The translations under genes and the position numbers were made by a program. Positions 9,330 through 16,745 of a stretch of 64,000 bases of DNA are shown piece by piece. A model generated the notes under the pieces. The model was not told the DNA's origin and did not search any database. It was given only the letters and a program-made list of their open reading frames with translations. Numbering within the stretch: position 1 is the stretch's first letter; every line of letters begins with the position of its first letter. The stretch covers positions 17,019 through 81,018 of the forward strand of contig NZ_LKPJ01000028.1 in NCBI RefSeq assembly GCF_001443045.1. The letters are read 5' to 3'. The stretch comes from Burkholderia ambifaria. Lineage in GTDB: Bacteria; Pseudomonadota; Gammaproteobacteria; Burkholderiales; Burkholderiaceae.

Positions 9330-10147
9330 AGCCGAATCGTTACCTGCAGTTTGCGGCGCTGTTTGCCGGCTTCGCGTTCCTGTACATCCCGATCGTCAGC
9401 CTGATCGTCTATTCGTTCAACGAGTCGAAGCTCGTCACCGTGTGGTCGGGTTTCTCGTTCCGCTGGTACTCGGCGCTCGTCGAGGACGACGAGCTGCTGA
9501 CGGCCGCATGGCTGTCGCTGAAGATCGGCGTGCTGACCGCGTTCGCGTCGGTGTTCATCGGCACGTGGGCCGGCTTCGTGCTCGCGCGGATGGGGCGCTT
9601 TCGCGGCTTTGCGCTGTTCAGCGGGATGATCAACGCGCCGCTCGTGATCCCCGAGGTGATCCAGGGGATCTCGCTGCTGCTGCTGTTCATCGAGCTCGCG
9701 AAGTGGATCGGCTGGCCGGCCGAGCGTGGCGTGTTCACGATCTGGCTCGGCCACGTGATGCTGTGCATCTCGTACGTCGCGATCATCGTGCAGTCGCGCG
9801 TGCGCGAGCTGAACCCGTCGCTCGAGGAAGCCGCGCTCGACCTGGGTGCGACGCCGCTGAAGGTGTTCTTCACGATCACGCTGCCGCTGATCTCGCAGGC
9901 GCTGATCGCGGGCTGGCTGCTGTCGTTCACGCTGTCGATCGACGACCTCGTGCTGTCGGCGTTCCTGTCGGGCCCCGGCTCGACGACGCTGCCGCTCGTC
10001 GTGTTCTCGCGCGTGCGTCTCGGCCTGAACCCGGAAATGAACGCGCTCGCGACGCTGTTCATCGTCGCGGTGACGGCCGGCGTCGTGATCGCGAACTTCG
10101 TGATGCTGCGTCAGGAACGCAAGCGGATGGCCGCGTTCGCCACCTGA
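9326..10147 (+). CDS. potI: Putrescine ABC transporter permease
   Basis: A 273-residue second permease with a first helix at 8-28 and an EAA loop (LEEAALDLGATPLKVFF, near residues 170-186). The ATG at 9326 overlaps the potH stop, so a longer upstream reading in this frame is discarded. SIDDLVLSAFLSGPGSTTLP is the conserved PotI/PotC block. It is the last gene of the unit and is followed by a terminator. Confidence 0.92.
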   Translation: MKPNRYLQFAALFAGFAFLYIPIVSLIVYSFNESKLVTVWSGFSFRWYSALVEDDELLTAAWLSLKIGVLTAFASVFIGTWAGFVLARMGRFRGFALFSGMINAPLVIPEVIQGISLLLLFIELAKWIGWPAERGVFTIWLGHVMLCISYVAIIVQSRVRELNPSLEEAALDLGATPLKVFFTITLPLISQALIAGWLLSFTLSIDDLVLSAFLSGPGSTTLPLVVFSRVRLGLNPEMNALATLFIVAVTAGVVIANFVMLRQERKRMAAFAT

Positions 10148-10177
10148 CGCACACGCACAGGTTATCGACGCAACGAA

Positions 10178-10220
10178 AAACGCCCGGTGCCGACGACGAG
10201 TCGGGCCGGGCGTTTCGTTT
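10178..10220. terminator. Bidirectional terminator between potI and the sulfur operon
   Basis: Stem AACGCCCGG / CCGGGCGTT flanked by A-rich sequence on the left and T-rich sequence on the right, so it can end both convergent transcription units. Confidence 0.8.
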
Positions 10221-10260
10221 GGCGGGTCGCGCTGCGCGTGGCTGACGCGGCTTGGATGGC

Positions 10261-11067
10261 TTATGCGGCGAACACCGCTTTGGCCAGCAGCCCGAGCGCC
10301 ACGCAGACGAGCACGGCCGCGAAGCCGGCCTGCACGTGCCGCGCGGACAGGCGCCGGGATGCGTGGCGGCCGGCGGCCATCCCGATCGCGGTCGCGACCG
10401 TGAACCACAGCATCATGTCGAGCGGCGCGCGCGTGCCCGACACGAGCGTCGCGAACACGCCGCCGGTGCCGACCAGCGCGATTACCATCAGCGACGTCGC
10501 GACCACGCCGTGCATCGACACGTTCGTGAACTTGCGCAGCATCGGCACGATCACGAAGCCGCCGCCGACCCCGAGCAGCCCGGTCATCAGCCCCGTCACC
10601 GCACCGGTCGACGCGAGCGCGAGCCCGACCGGCCAGGACCACACGAGGCGGCCCGTATCGGGGTTCACGCGGCCGACGCACAGCGGCGATTCGGCCGTGT
10701 CGCCGGGCGCGTGGCGCAGCGCCTGCCGCAGCAGGCGGCCCGCGACGACCAGCATCGTCAGCGCGAACAGCGCCAGCAGCACGCGTTGCGGCAGCACGTG
10801 CGCGAGCCGCACGCCGAGCGTCGTGAGCGGCACGCCGGCCACGGCCATCAGCAGCGCCGCGCGATAGCGCACGAGCCCGTGGCGAAACCCTTCGAGCGCG
10901 CCGAGCGCGGCGCTGCCCGCGACCGCGACGAGGGCGACGGGCGTGGCCTGCTGCATCGGCCAGCCCATCCCGACGACGAGCGCGGGCACCGCGAGAATGC
11001 CGCCGCCCGCGCCGGTGAGGCCGAGCACGGCACCGACGAAGCCGCCGAGTACGAGGGAAATCAGCAT
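10261..11067 (-). CDS. TauE/SafE family sulfite/anion exporter
   Basis: A 268-residue membrane protein with about eight hydrophobic segments and the duplicated glycine motifs of the TauE/SafE family: GLTGAGGGILAVPALV near residue 16 and GLLGVGGGFVIVPML near 163. Family members export sulfite, sulfoacetate or related anions. It is the third gene of a sulfide-oxidation operon, 4 bp after the DUF442-SQR stop. It most likely removes the sulfite (or thiosulfate) produced by the persulfide dioxygenase; this is inferred from context. Confidence 0.88.
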   Translation of the reverse strand: MLISLVLGGFVGAVLGLTGAGGGILAVPALVVGMGWPMQQATPVALVAVAGSAALGALEGFRHGLVRYRAALLMAVAGVPLTTLGVRLAHVLPQRVLLALFALTMLVVAGRLLRQALRHAPGDTAESPLCVGRVNPDTGRLVWSWPVGLALASTGAVTGLMTGLLGVGGGFVIVPMLRKFTNVSMHGVVATSLMVIALVGTGGVFATLVSGTRAPLDMMLWFTVATAIGMAAGRHASRRLSARHVQAGFAAVLVCVALGLLAKAVFAA

Positions 11068-11071
11068 GGTG

Positions 11072-12757
11072 TCATCGGGTTCCGGTCAACGTGCGATCGA
11101 TCGCGGGTTTCGCGAGCCATTCGCGGCCCTTGAGCATCGCCTTCCAGTAGAGCGGCGGCAGCACGCGCTCCTTGAGCAGCCACGCGAGCCGCGACGGACG
11201 CCTGCCGTCGATCAGCCACGCGGGGAAGGTGGGCGCGACCTTGCCGCCGTACAGGAATTCGGCGAGCACGATCTTGCCGCGCTCGACGGTGAGCGGGCAC
11301 GATCCGTAGCCGTCGTACGCGGCATCGCCATGCGCGCGGCCCAGCGACGCGAGCAGGTTGTGCGCGACGACGGGCGCCTGCTTGCGGGCCGCCGCGGCGG
11401 TTTTCGCGTTGGTGGTGTTGGTGACGTCGCCGAGCGCGAAGATGTCCGCGAACTGCTTGTGCCGCAGCGTTGCCGGATCGACGTCGATCCAGCCGGCCGC
11501 GTCGACGAGCGGGCTCGCGCGCACGAAATCGGGCGCCTTCTGCGGCGGCACGACGTGGATCATGTCGAACGAACGCTCGACGGTTTCGATTCCGCCGTCG
11601 GGCAGCGTGCGCCTGAACGTCGCGCGTCGCGCCGGTCCGTCGATCGCGACGAGGTTGTGGCCGAACGACAGCGCGATGTCGTAGCTTTTCACGTACTCCA
11701 TCAGCGCAGGCACGTAGTCGGCGACACCGAACAGCGCACCGCCCGCATTCAGGAACTCGACGTTCGCCGCGCCGAGGCGCCCCGTGCGCCGCCAGTGATC
11801 GCACGACAGGTACATCGCCTTTTGCGGCGCGCCCGCGCACTTGATCGGCATCGGCGGCTGCGTGAACAGCGCATCGCCGCCGCGGAACGCCTGCACCAGT
11901 TCCCACGTGTACGGCGCGAGATCGTAGCGATAGTTCGACGTGACGCCGTTGCGGCCGAGCGTTTCCGCGAGGCCGTCGATCGCGTGCCAGTCGAGCTTGA
12001 GCCCCGGACACACGACCAGCTTGCGGTAGCCGATGCGCCGGCAGCCATCGAGCACGACCGTATGCGCGTCGGGTTCGAAGCCGGCGACGGCCGCCTGGAT
12101 CCATTTCACGCCACGCGGCAGCAGGTCGGCGATCCGGCGCGCGGTTGTCGCGGGCCGGAACACGCCCGCGCCGACCATCGTCCAGCCCGGCTGGTAGTAG
12201 TGGGTATCGGCCGGGTCGATCACCGCGATATCGAGCGATGCGTCGCGCGCAAGCAGGCTCGATGCGACCGCGACGCCGGCCGCGCCCGCGCCGACGATCA
12301 CGATGTCGTGCCGCGCGTCGACGGCCGGCGCGGCGTACCGGCCGCCTTGCGCGAGGCGCGCCGCGAGTGCGCTGAGGTCGTAGCCGGCGGCGGCGGCCGT
12401 CGCGACGATGTCGTTCAGCGGACGCAGGCCGGCATGCGACAGCGCCCACAGCGTCGCCGAGCGCGTGCCGCTGCGGCAGTACGCGAGGACCGGGCCGGCG
12501 AGCGTCGTGACGAGCGCGCCGAACTGCGCAGCCTGGTCGTCGGTGACCTTGCCGGTGTCGACGGGCAGGTAATGCACGGCGATGCCGAGCGGGGCCGCGG
12601 CCGCGCGGATCTCGGCGACGGTCGGCTGGTCGGCGCCTTCGCCGTCCGGGCGGTTGCAGATGATCGCGCGGATGCCCGCCGCGTGCAGCGCGGGCAGGTC
12701 GGTCGCGGTGATCTGGGGCGAGACCGACAGCAGGTCGGTCAGCGTGCGGATGGTCAT
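11072..12757 (-). CDS. Fused DUF442 phosphatase-like domain and sulfide:quinone oxidoreductase
   Basis: A 561-residue two-domain protein. Residues 1-110 form a DUF442 (BLH phosphatase-like) domain with the P-loop CRSGTRS, Cys94. From residue 150 a FAD-dependent oxidoreductase begins with VIVGAGAAG (154-162). KCAGAPQK (Cys307) and GYGSCPL (near 500) match the two redox cysteines of type II sulfide:quinone oxidoreductases, which oxidise H2S to persulfide and pass electrons to quinone. The ATG at 12757 has a GGAG ribosome site. DUF442 is more often fused to the metallo-beta-lactamase partner (Blh); here it is on the SQR. It lies 29 bp after the dioxygenase gene. Confidence 0.88.
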   Translation of the reverse strand: MTIRTLTDLLSVSPQITATDLPALHAAGIRAIICNRPDGEGADQPTVAEIRAAAAPLGIAVHYLPVDTGKVTDDQAAQFGALVTTLAGPVLAYCRSGTRSATLWALSHAGLRPLNDIVATAAAAGYDLSALAARLAQGGRYAAPAVDARHDIVIVGAGAAGVAVASSLLARDASLDIAVIDPADTHYYQPGWTMVGAGVFRPATTARRIADLLPRGVKWIQAAVAGFEPDAHTVVLDGCRRIGYRKLVVCPGLKLDWHAIDGLAETLGRNGVTSNYRYDLAPYTWELVQAFRGGDALFTQPPMPIKCAGAPQKAMYLSCDHWRRTGRLGAANVEFLNAGGALFGVADYVPALMEYVKSYDIALSFGHNLVAIDGPARRATFRRTLPDGGIETVERSFDMIHVVPPQKAPDFVRASPLVDAAGWIDVDPATLRHKQFADIFALGDVTNTTNAKTAAAARKQAPVVAHNLLASLGRAHGDAAYDGYGSCPLTVERGKIVLAEFLYGGKVAPTFPAWLIDGRRPSRLAWLLKERVLPPLYWKAMLKGREWLAKPAIDRTLTGTR

Positions 12758-12786
12758 GTCGGGGTTTCTCCGGTCGGGGCGGCGGC

Positions 12787-13671
12787 TCAGATCGCGTCGA
12801 GCGGGATCTTCAGGTAGCGCACGCCATTGTTTTCGGGCTCGGGCAGGCGGCCGGCGCGCATGTTCACCTGCACGGACGGCAGTATCAGCACCGGCATGTC
12901 GAGTGTCGCGTCGCGTGCGGTGCGCATCGCGACGAAATCGTCCTCGGTCACGCCGTCCTTCACGTGCACATTCGTGCGGCGCTGCTCGGCGACGGTCGTC
13001 ACGAATTGCACGTCGCGGCCACCCGGCTGGTAGTCGTGGCACAGGTACAGGCGCGTGTCGGGCGGCAGGCCCAGCACGCGCGCGATCGAGCGGTACAGCG
13101 TGCGTGCGTCGCCGCCCGGGAAGTCGCAGCGGGCTGTGCCGTAGTCGGGCATGAACAGCGTGTCGCCGACGAACGCCGCGCGCTGCGCGCCATCGTCGAC
13201 GCAGTAGGTCAGGCACGCGGGCGTATGGCCCGGCGTGTGCAGCGCGCGGATCGTCAGCGCGCCGAGCGCGAGCGTGTCGCCGTCGTCGAGCAGGCGGTCG
13301 AACTGGCTGCCGTCCTGCGCGAAGCCGGGGCCGGCGTTGAACAGCGCGCCGAACACGTGCTGCACGCGGCGCACGTGCGAGCCGATCGCGATCTGTCCGC
13401 CGACGTGCGCCTTCAGGTACGGCGCGGCCGACAGATGGTCGGCGTGCACGTGCGTTTCCAGCAGCCAGTGGACGGTCGCGCCGAGTTCGGCGACGCGCGC
13501 GATCAGCCGGTCGGCGCTGGCGGTGCGCGTGCGGCCGGATTTCGGGTCGTAGTCGAGCACACTATCGATCAGCGCGCATGCGCGGCTCTCGGTTTCGAGC
13601 AGCAGATAGCTGACGGTGTGGGTCGCCGGGTCGAAAAAGCCTTCGACCGACAGCATGGGGGCATGGCTCAC
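12787..13671 (-). CDS. Persulfide dioxygenase (ETHE1/Blh-type metallo-beta-lactamase fold)
   Basis: A 294-residue non-heme-iron enzyme that oxidises glutathione persulfide to sulfite. The metallo-beta-lactamase motif HVHADH (74-79), GHTP (His148), VGDTLF (Asp169) and LCHDY (His211) supply the metal ligands of the persulfide dioxygenase group. A GTG start at 13671 is preferred: it follows GAGGA by six bases and begins at the family N-terminus. The longer in-frame reading to 13941 would run through the promoter and enhancer. It is the first gene of the operon, divergent from the FisR-like activator. Confidence 0.88.
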   Translation of the reverse strand: MSHAPMLSVEGFFDPATHTVSYLLLETESRACALIDSVLDYDPKSGRTRTASADRLIARVAELGATVHWLLETHVHADHLSAAPYLKAHVGGQIAIGSHVRRVQHVFGALFNAGPGFAQDGSQFDRLLDDGDTLALGALTIRALHTPGHTPACLTYCVDDGAQRAAFVGDTLFMPDYGTARCDFPGGDARTLYRSIARVLGLPPDTRLYLCHDYQPGGRDVQFVTTVAEQRRTNVHVKDGVTEDDFVAMRTARDATLDMPVLILPSVQVNMRAGRLPEPENNGVRYLKIPLDAI

Positions 13672-13718
13672 GGGATGTCCTCGATGGGGTTCTGCATCTG
13701 CAATCGGGGATCCCATGC

Positions 13719-13733
13719 TCAAGAAGCGTGCCA
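13719..13733 (-). promoter_or_regulatory. Sigma-54-type promoter of the sulfide-oxidation operon
   Basis: Minus-strand TGGCACG-CTTC-TTGA matches the -24/-12 consensus (TGGCACG-N4-TTGC) except for the last base. It lies about 48 bp before the dioxygenase GTG, as expected for a gene under an enhancer-binding activator. Confidence 0.75.
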
Positions 13734-13828
13734 GTCGGTGCCGCGACGCCGGACGATCGGGCAAATGCTTGATTCGGTTCGGATTTTCGGCGCGCTCGCG
13801 GTACGCGGCGGGCACGGCCGGCGGCGTG

Positions 13829-13890
13829 CTGCCAGTGCGGACTGCCATGTCTGGCAGTGTCGTGGCAGAATTGGCAGTCGGCCTGGCAGT
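13829..13890. promoter_or_regulatory. Upstream activator sites for the FisR-like regulator
   Basis: A cluster of repeats in the divergent region: a perfect palindrome ACTGCCA-TGTC-TGGCAGT at 13841-13858, a TGCCAGT half-site at 13830-13836, and direct TGGCAG copies at 13863, 13872 and 13884. They lie about 100-160 bp upstream of the -24/-12 promoter, a normal enhancer distance. Assignment to the neighbouring activator is inference. Confidence 0.65.
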
Positions 13891-13921
13891 TCGTCCGGCC
13901 ATCCGTTCTCGAGCCCGACCC

Positions 13922-15304
13922 ATGAATCCGCACGACACCATTCCGATCGTTCCCGCACGTTTTCCCGACCCGATGCCCGACGTGCGCGCGCTTGTCGCGT
14001 ATCTGGAACAGGATCCGCAGCCGATGATCGTCCTCGATCCCGACTACCGCATCCTCGCGGCGAACGATGCGTACCGGCGCCAGTTCGGCGTGGCGGGCGT
14101 CGAGCACGTGGGCCGGCGCTGCTTCCAGGTCTCGCATCACTACGACGTGCCGTGCGACCAGGCCGGCGAGCATTGCCCGATGAAGCAGGCGCTCGAGTCG
14201 CGCAGCCTGAACCGCGTGCTGCACATTCACCATACGCCGCGCGGCCCCGAGCACGTCGACGTGGAGTTGCGGCCGATCTTCGATGCGCGCGGCGACGTGA
14301 TGGCGTACGTCGAGCGGCTGACGACGGTGCGCAGCGCGTCCGCGCAGCCGAGCGCGGAGGGGCTCGTCGGCGGTGCCGACGCGTTCAACGCGGCGCTTGG
14401 CGCGCTGCAGCGGGTCGCGCCGTCGATGCTGCCGGTGCTGCTGCTCGGCGAATCGGGCACCGGCAAGGAACTGTTCGCGCGGGCGCTGCACGAGGCGAGC
14501 GAGCGTGCCATGGGGCCGTTCGTGGTCGTCGACTGTTCGGGCATCGCCGAGACGCTGTTCGAGAGCGAACTGTTCGGCTACGAGAAGGGCGCGTTTACCG
14601 GTGCGAACCAGCGCAAGCCGGGCCTCGTCGAGACTGCGCAGGGCGGCACGCTGTTTCTCGACGAGATCGGCGACGTGCCGCTGCCGATGCAGGTGAAGCT
14701 GCTGCGGCTGATCGAATCGGGAACGTTCCGGCGCGTCGGCGGCGTCGAGGCGCTGCGCGCGGATTTCCGGCTCGTCGCGGCGACGCACAAGCCGTTGCGC
14801 GAGATGATCGATGACGGCCGGTTCCGTCAGGACCTCTATTACCGGATCAACGCGTTTCCGATTCCGCTGCCCGCGCTGCGCGAGCGGCGCGGCGACGTCG
14901 CGCTGCTGGCCGAATCGATCCTGCGGCGGATCGTGAATGCGCGTGCCGGCGCGGGCGACGCGAGCGCGCGGCCGTTCGTGCTGACCGAGCGTGCGCGTGC
15001 GTGCCTCGATGCGTATGCATGGCCGGGCAACATCCGCGAGCTGCGCAACGTGCTCGAACGCGCGTGCCTGTTCGCGGACGACGGGACGATTCGTGTCGAG
15101 CATCTGCCGGCCGAGCTGGTCGCGGCAGCGGCGGCGCCACAAACCCGGGTGGCCGATGCGCGCGGCGTGTCGGACGCGGAGCTCGTGCGGATCGCGAGCA
15201 CGTTCGAGGGTACGCGCAAGGCGCTCGCCGAGCAGGTCGGGATGAGCGAGCGCACGCTGTACCGGCGGATGAAGGCGCTCGGGCTCGGGATGCGCGGGCG
15301 GTGA
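13922..15304 (+). CDS. fisR: Sigma-54-dependent sulfane-sulfur-responsive activator (FisR-like)
   Basis: A 460-residue NtrC-family activator. A PAS-like sensor (about 25-130) carries Cys67, Cys78 and Cys85. The 11- and 7-residue spacings equal those of the sensing cysteines of Cupriavidus FisR (Cys53, 64, 71). The AAA+ domain has Walker A GESGTGKE (176-183), the sigma-54 contact loop GAFTGA (223-228) and Walker B TLFLDEIGD (243-251). A Fis-type helix-turn-helix ends the protein. It is divergent from the persulfide dioxygenase/SQR/exporter operon, its evident target. The ribosome site is weak. The family is firm; the ligand is inferred from cysteine spacing and context. Confidence 0.88.
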   Translation: MNPHDTIPIVPARFPDPMPDVRALVAYLEQDPQPMIVLDPDYRILAANDAYRRQFGVAGVEHVGRRCFQVSHHYDVPCDQAGEHCPMKQALESRSLNRVLHIHHTPRGPEHVDVELRPIFDARGDVMAYVERLTTVRSASAQPSAEGLVGGADAFNAALGALQRVAPSMLPVLLLGESGTGKELFARALHEASERAMGPFVVVDCSGIAETLFESELFGYEKGAFTGANQRKPGLVETAQGGTLFLDEIGDVPLPMQVKLLRLIESGTFRRVGGVEALRADFRLVAATHKPLREMIDDGRFRQDLYYRINAFPIPLPALRERRGDVALLAESILRRIVNARAGAGDASARPFVLTERARACLDAYAWPGNIRELRNVLERACLFADDGTIRVEHLPAELVAAAAAPQTRVADARGVSDAELVRIASTFEGTRKALAEQVGMSERTLYRRMKALGLGMRGR

Positions 15305-15418
15305 GCGCAGGGGCCGGCGGGCTTGGTCCGGTCGATGTGATGGCCATCGGGATCGCCGAACGAAAGGCACGTTCGGGCGTCGCGCGCCACTGTCACGCAC
15401 CGCCTCGGTGTTATGCGC

Positions 15419-16621
15419 TCAACGCGCCGGCGCAAGCTGTGCCATCGCCTCCGGCACGAAGCCGATCAGCGTGTCGTCGACCCACGAATCCTTCGTCAGC
15501 GCCTGCTCGGTCATCATCGCCTGACGGAATTTCGCGTGCGTGGCCGGATCGCGGCCTGCATAGCTGCAGAACAGCTCGAGCCAGCGTTGCGCGAGTGCGC
15601 GGGCTTCCTGCGAATCGGGCTGCGCGCCGGCGTCGATCGCATCGCGCACGTCCGCCATCAACTGCGGCCATTCCATCGCGCGCTCGCCGTAGTGCGCGCG
15701 CATGAAGCGGATCTCGTCCGGCGCGAGATACTGCTCGAAGATCCGCATCTTGGTTTCGGCCACCGCTTTGAGCACGTAGTCGCGCAACGCAGTCGAGATG
15801 CCGATCTGCGACTGCATCGCCGGCTCGCGTTCGTGCATCAGGGTCAGCTTCGCCAGCATCCGCGGATCGTTGTTCGTGTCGCGCACGAGCAGCGTCATCC
15901 AGCGGTCGGCCAGTGCCCGCACGTGCGCGTCTTCGGCCGGCACGCCCGCGTCATGCAGCGCCTGCACGTCGCCGATCAGCGCGATCCATTCCGCGTCGCC
16001 GTTTTCTGGCTCTTGCGGTACATCGGCATGTTTATCGGCTTCGAACCCTTATGGATAGGTAATCTTTGCGATTGGAAGCACCTGAATTTAAAGACCTTTG
16101 TGCTCTGACAGGACCAAAAGGTCGTTGGCGACGGATCTCTGAAGAACTACCGAGGTGCGCACGTAGCCTACATCCTCCCCGGACAGTGCCCCCGGATTGA
16201 TTGACGGGACAACGTGAAAGGAGCGGATCGTGGTACGAATTACGTAGCGCCCGGTGATGCCCCCGGCCTGAGCGAACTTCGGATCGACAACTTCCGCGAC
16301 CTGTACCGTTGGACGCCGTGGCAGCCCGAGATTTATCAAGGCTATGACGCGCCAATAGTCGCCAACATTGAGCGGCGATTCACGCCGCTGATTGCCGGGT
16401 TCGGATTCTGGCCGCGCTCGCTCCAGAAGGCCAACGTGGAGAAGGCGAAGGAGCAATGGCGTAAGCCGCCGATCATGCGCGGTACGATGAACGTCCGCGA
16501 CAACAATCTTGGGAAGTCCCCGCTGTATGGGCCAACGTGGCGATCCGGCGGCCGCTGCCTGATGAAGCGTGCGAACGGTCAGTCCGCTACGTTTCGCCAG
16601 CTCTCCCACTTTCAGCCGCAT
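15419..16621 (-). pseudogene. MerR-family regulator with TipAS domain, disrupted
   Basis: The 5' end (16621 down to about 16559) encodes MRLKVGELAKRSGLTVRTLH, the start of a MerR winged helix, behind a good GGAGGAC ribosome site. The match then stops abruptly. The 3' part (about 16020 down to 15419) encodes an intact TipAS ligand-binding domain. Between them lies about 0.5 kb of unrelated DNA, and the frame is closed by a TAA near 16053. The second half of the DNA-binding domain and the dimerisation helix are missing. The TipAS part could still be read from an internal ATG at 15967 as a 182-residue protein, as happens in TipA families, but I treat the gene as broken. Confidence 0.75.
16240..16558 (+). 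pseudogene. SRAP (SOS response-associated peptidase) gene fragment inside the inserted segment
   Basis: The plus strand encodes NYVAPGDAPGLSEL, RRFTPLIAGFGFWPR and RGTMNVRDNNLGKSPLYGPTW...RCL, the order of conserved blocks at the N-terminus of SRAP/HMCES-type proteins, which crosslink to abasic sites. The expected Met-Cys start is destroyed (ATCGTGGTACG in place of ATGTGTACG), so the catalytic Cys2 is lost. The sequence ends at the junction with the MerR gene after RCL. About 200 bp of lower-GC DNA (16030-16239) precedes it. The family call is from memory of the block pattern; the decay is plain. Confidence 0.55.
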
Positions 16622-16649
16622 GGTGTCCTCCGTTCGGTGCGCACACTGG

Positions 16650-16680
16650 AGTCTCGAACGTTACGCTACGTGAGGGTCAA
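16650..16680 (-). promoter_or_regulatory. MerR-type promoter of the disrupted regulator
   Basis: Minus strand TTGACC (16680-16675), a 19-bp spacer beginning CTCACGTAGCGTAACGT, then GAGACT as -10. The long spacer with a CTCACGT half-site is typical of promoters twisted open by MerR proteins. It is 30 bp before the MerR start codon. Confidence 0.55.
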
Positions 16681-16697
16681 GCGGAAGATTGCAGACC

Positions 16698-16722
16698 GGC
16701 GCGCGGGGCGGGCCCGCGCGCC
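16698..16722. other. GC-rich hairpin downstream of the efflux operon
   Basis: Perfect 10-bp stem GGCGCGCGGG / CCCGCGCGCC with a 5-base loop, 24 bp after the last efflux gene. There is no T-run, so it may protect the 3' end rather than terminate transcription. Confidence 0.4.
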
Positions 16723-16745
16723 ATGCGCATGAAGAACGGCGCGCG

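Noticed and set aside
10943..12817. Plus-strand 624-codon frame opposite the DUF442-SQR gene
   Set aside because: Arg-rich composition typical of antisense high-GC frames, no motif, and it would run through an operon with clear protein families on the other strand.
12787..13941. N-terminal extension of the persulfide dioxygenase to 13941
   Set aside because: It would put the sigma-54-type promoter and the TGGCAG cluster inside the gene; the GTG at 13671 has a ribosome site and matches the family start.
16214..16732. 172-residue plus-strand frame as an intact gene
   Set aside because: Only its first two thirds resemble SRAP; the rest is antisense to the MerR start and its promoter, and the Met-Cys start is destroyed. 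Treated as a gene fragment.
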